Source of the DNA: Candidatus Dojkabacteria bacterium
Lineage (GTDB): Bacteria > Patescibacteriota > Dojkabacteria > SC72 > JAFGCJ01
Direction: 5' to 3'
Length of the DNA stretch: 7,200 nt
NCBI GenBank assembly: GCA_028696915.1
Contig: JAQVGB010000047.1
Location: 1-7,200 of the forward strand
The translations under genes and the position numbers were made by a program. Shown here piece after piece: positions 5,903 to 7,200 of the stretch (positions are counted from its first letter, which is position 1; every line of letters begins with the position of its first letter). The notes beneath the pieces were generated by a model. That model made no database searches. It saw only the letters and a program-made list of their open reading frames with translations, and was not told the origin of the DNA.

Positions 5903-6355
5903 ATGAGCAGGAGGTACAGCAAGAGACACTCATCGGTGCTTCCATGGTTTTTCGCTGTTGCGGCGGGTGTTTCCGCGGGGTATTTCCTTCTTCGCTCTCT
6001 CAATAAGCCTTCGAACAGCACGAGGCGCAGTGCGGATCGTCGCAAGATTTCCTTGGGCTCTCAACCTTCGTACAGTGTCAGACGGACGGGTACAAGCAGC
6101 AGGGTTTCGGGAAGTCGTGTGGATAGTGTGCCCTCAGACAGCCGCTCCGTGAGTTGGATTCCCGGTCTGCGTGTCCGTGAACAGAGGATCCTCAATGCCA
6201 TGCCTCTAAAGAAAGAGGTGCGTATGGCGGAAATAATCCGTCACTTTCCCAACGTCACCGTCCGGACTCTTCGTCGGGATATGGACCGGCTGATTTCAAA
6301 GCGAAAGGTCAGGAAAGCTGGCACGACGCGGTCGACCACCTATGTTAAGGTATAA
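5903..6355 (+). CDS. Membrane-anchored protein with C-terminal DeoR-like winged helix
   Basis: Hypothetical protein of 150 residues. A basic N-terminus (MSRRYSKRHSS) is followed by one hydrophobic helix, about residues 12-30 (VLPWFFAVAAGVSAGYFLL), a Ser/Arg-rich, probably disordered linker (about 31-85), and a C-terminal winged helix (about 88-150). The last carries REQRILNAM, MAEIIRHFP, a recognition helix TVRTLRRDMDRLISK and a wing KVRKAGTTRSTTYVKV, the pattern of DeoR-type helix-turn-helix domains ('S-x-x-T-x-R-R-D-L-x-x-L'). ATG5903 is chosen because a TATAAT box lies just before it and the frame upstream (from 5780) has no domain character. It could be a membrane-tethered transcription factor or nucleoid anchor. 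Basic residues flank both sides of the helix, so topology cannot be read, and the winged helix must be cytoplasmic to bind DNA. The partner or target is unknown. It sits between polA and the ligase gene, 60 nt before the latter. Confidence 0.7.
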   Translation: MSRRYSKRHSSVLPWFFAVAAGVSAGYFLLRSLNKPSNSTRRSADRRKISLGSQPSYSVRRTGTSSRVSGSRVDSVPSDSRSVSWIPGLRVREQRILNAMPLKKEVRMAEIIRHFPNVTVRTLRRDMDRLISKRKVRKAGTTRSTTYVKV

Positions 6356-6356
6356 T
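6351..6356 (+). promoter_or_regulatory. Possible -10 box for the ligase gene
   Basis: TATAAT overlaps the stop codon of the winged-helix gene and lies 59 nt before the ligase ATG. No -35 box is recognisable 16-18 nt upstream, so it may be chance; the ligase may instead be read from the 5868-5896 promoter. Confidence 0.2.
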
Positions 6357-6415
6357 TCTCAAGTTGTGGTGTGCAGGTCTGTGATGGCAGGGTTCTCATT
6401 TAACGGCGCTCGTGC

Positions 6416-7200
6416 ATGACGTTCCAGGAATTTTCCACATATCTCGACCGGTCTGAGTCGGTCACGTCCCGGACGGATATTACCACTATCCTGTCAGATC
6501 TCTTCTCGTCGTTGTCGGATGATGAAGTTGCGATCGCGTGCTATCTTATTACCGGGCGTGTCGCGCCACTATTTGTGCCTGTCGAATTCAATGTTTCGAT
6601 CAGGACCGTTCTGAACGTTCTAAGCGCGGTTTCCGGGATGTTCCGTGTTGCCATGGATGTCCAGCGTGAGTATGGCCGTATGGGTGATGCCGGAACCCTC
6701 GCGGAGTCAATTATTGCGCGTGCGACGCGTTTGAAGAAGGCAAAGAGGCAAACGATGTCGCTCGTCGAAATCTATGAGCGGCTGTGGGATATTGTTCATG
6801 TGTCCGGTACCGGAGCGAAGGGCTTGCGGGAAAAAAGGATCCTTGATGTCGTGACCGTACTTTCTCCGCTGGAGGCTCGCTACTTTATCCGTATCGTGGG
6901 CGGACAGATGAGGCTTGGAGTAAGCGTGAAAACCCTGATGGACGCATTGTCTGTTGCGCATGCTGGAGATAAACGTGACCGGGAGCATATAGAGCATGCG
7001 TTCGGTGTCTGTTCCGATTTGGGATATGTTGCATCCCGGTATGTGAAAGGCGGAGTGTCCGAAATAGAGAATCTTGAAGTGATACCTGGCACCCCGGTGT
7101 TTTCGATGCTTGTCGAGCGCGAAAAGGATCTCATGTCGGTCTTTGGGCGTATCCCGGAGTCAATTGTTCAGCCGAAGTTTGACGGTCTGAGATGCCAAAT
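6416..7200 (+). CDS. lig: ATP-dependent DNA ligase (archaeal type), 3'-truncated by window edge
   Basis: The frame is open from ATG6416 to the window end (261 full codons). An in-frame TAA at 6401-6403 and no other start between make ATG6416 the only start; no good Shine-Dalgarno is visible. Residues about 1-205 are the helical N-terminal DNA-binding domain of ATP-dependent ligases, with SGTGAKGLREKRIL (from 130) and the family block EARYFIRIVGGQMRLGV. A GTPVFSML linker (about 225-232) leads to nucleotidyl motif I, QPKFDGLR, with adenylated K254, the position expected in archaeal-type enzymes. The rest of the adenylation domain and the OB fold lie outside. The enzyme seals nicks after AMP transfer from ATP. 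Most bacteria rely on an NAD-dependent LigA, so this may be an additional or the main ligase. Being downstream of polA, it fits primer removal and repair. Confidence 0.93.
   Translation, partial: MTFQEFSTYLDRSESVTSRTDITTILSDLFSSLSDDEVAIACYLITGRVAPLFVPVEFNVSIRTVLNVLSAVSGMFRVAMDVQREYGRMGDAGTLAESIIARATRLKKAKRQTMSLVEIYERLWDIVHVSGTGAKGLREKRILDVVTVLSPLEARYFIRIVGGQMRLGVSVKTLMDALSVAHAGDKRDREHIEHAFGVCSDLGYVASRYVKGGVSEIENLEVIPGTPVFSMLVEREKDLMSVFGRIPESIVQPKFDGLRCQ

Noticed and set aside
5202..5945. Minus-strand 247-codon frame over the polA 3' end and the intergenic region
   Set aside because: Most lies opposite polA motifs; no recognisable protein features.
6431..6439. TTTTCCACA, a DnaA-box variant
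   Set aside because: It is inside the ligase coding sequence, isolated from the intergenic boxes, and fits a loose consensus that occurs often by chance.

Overview
The window is bacterial chromosomal DNA of about even GC content, with every gene on the + strand. A housekeeping repertoire is combined with an archaeal-type ATP-dependent DNA ligase. Together with the short DivIC/FtsB-like protein ending in a W-x-x-W motif and the small winged-helix protein, this suggests a Candidate Phyla Radiation (Patescibacteria) genome. That placement is an inference from gene content and style, not from a phylogenetic marker search. The standard genetic code fits all genes.

Layout. (1) 3-290: the 3' part of a DivIC/FtsB-type septum-formation coiled-coil protein. 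(2) 291-866: an RNA island. It holds a good sigma70-type promoter, an initiator tRNA-fMet with encoded CCA, a second AT-rich promoter-like region, a truncated CAT-anticodon tRNA abutting an intact elongator tRNA-Met, and a hairpin-rich stretch with a possible degraded tRNA 3' end. (3) 867-2852: ftsH, a membrane AAA+ zinc protease. (4) 2886-5609: polA, DNA polymerase I with an intact 5' nuclease and polymerase but no recognisable proofreading residues. (5) 5610-5902: an intergenic stretch with a perfect DnaA-box 9-mer, a second DnaA-box-like site, a 12-bp palindrome and two parS-like half-sites, ending in a promoter placed so that the next gene would be leaderless. (6) 5903-6355: a small protein with one membrane segment, a Ser/Arg-rich linker and a C-terminal DeoR-like winged helix. 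(7) 6416-end: the N-terminal 261 codons of an ATP-dependent DNA ligase, cut by the window edge just after the nucleotidyl-lysine motif.

Working together: ftsH and polA look co-transcribed (33-nt gap, very strong Shine-Dalgarno before polA). PolA, with its 5' nuclease and gap filling, and the ligase form a natural primer-removal and nick-sealing pair, separated by the unknown winged-helix gene. The points most worth a second look are the truncated/complete tRNA-Met tandem, the membrane-anchored winged-helix protein with its leaderless promoter, the DnaA-box/parS-like intergenic cluster, an Asp at the polymerase steric-gate position and a Leu in the FtsH pore loop. I did not find a clear-cut new defence or mobile system.
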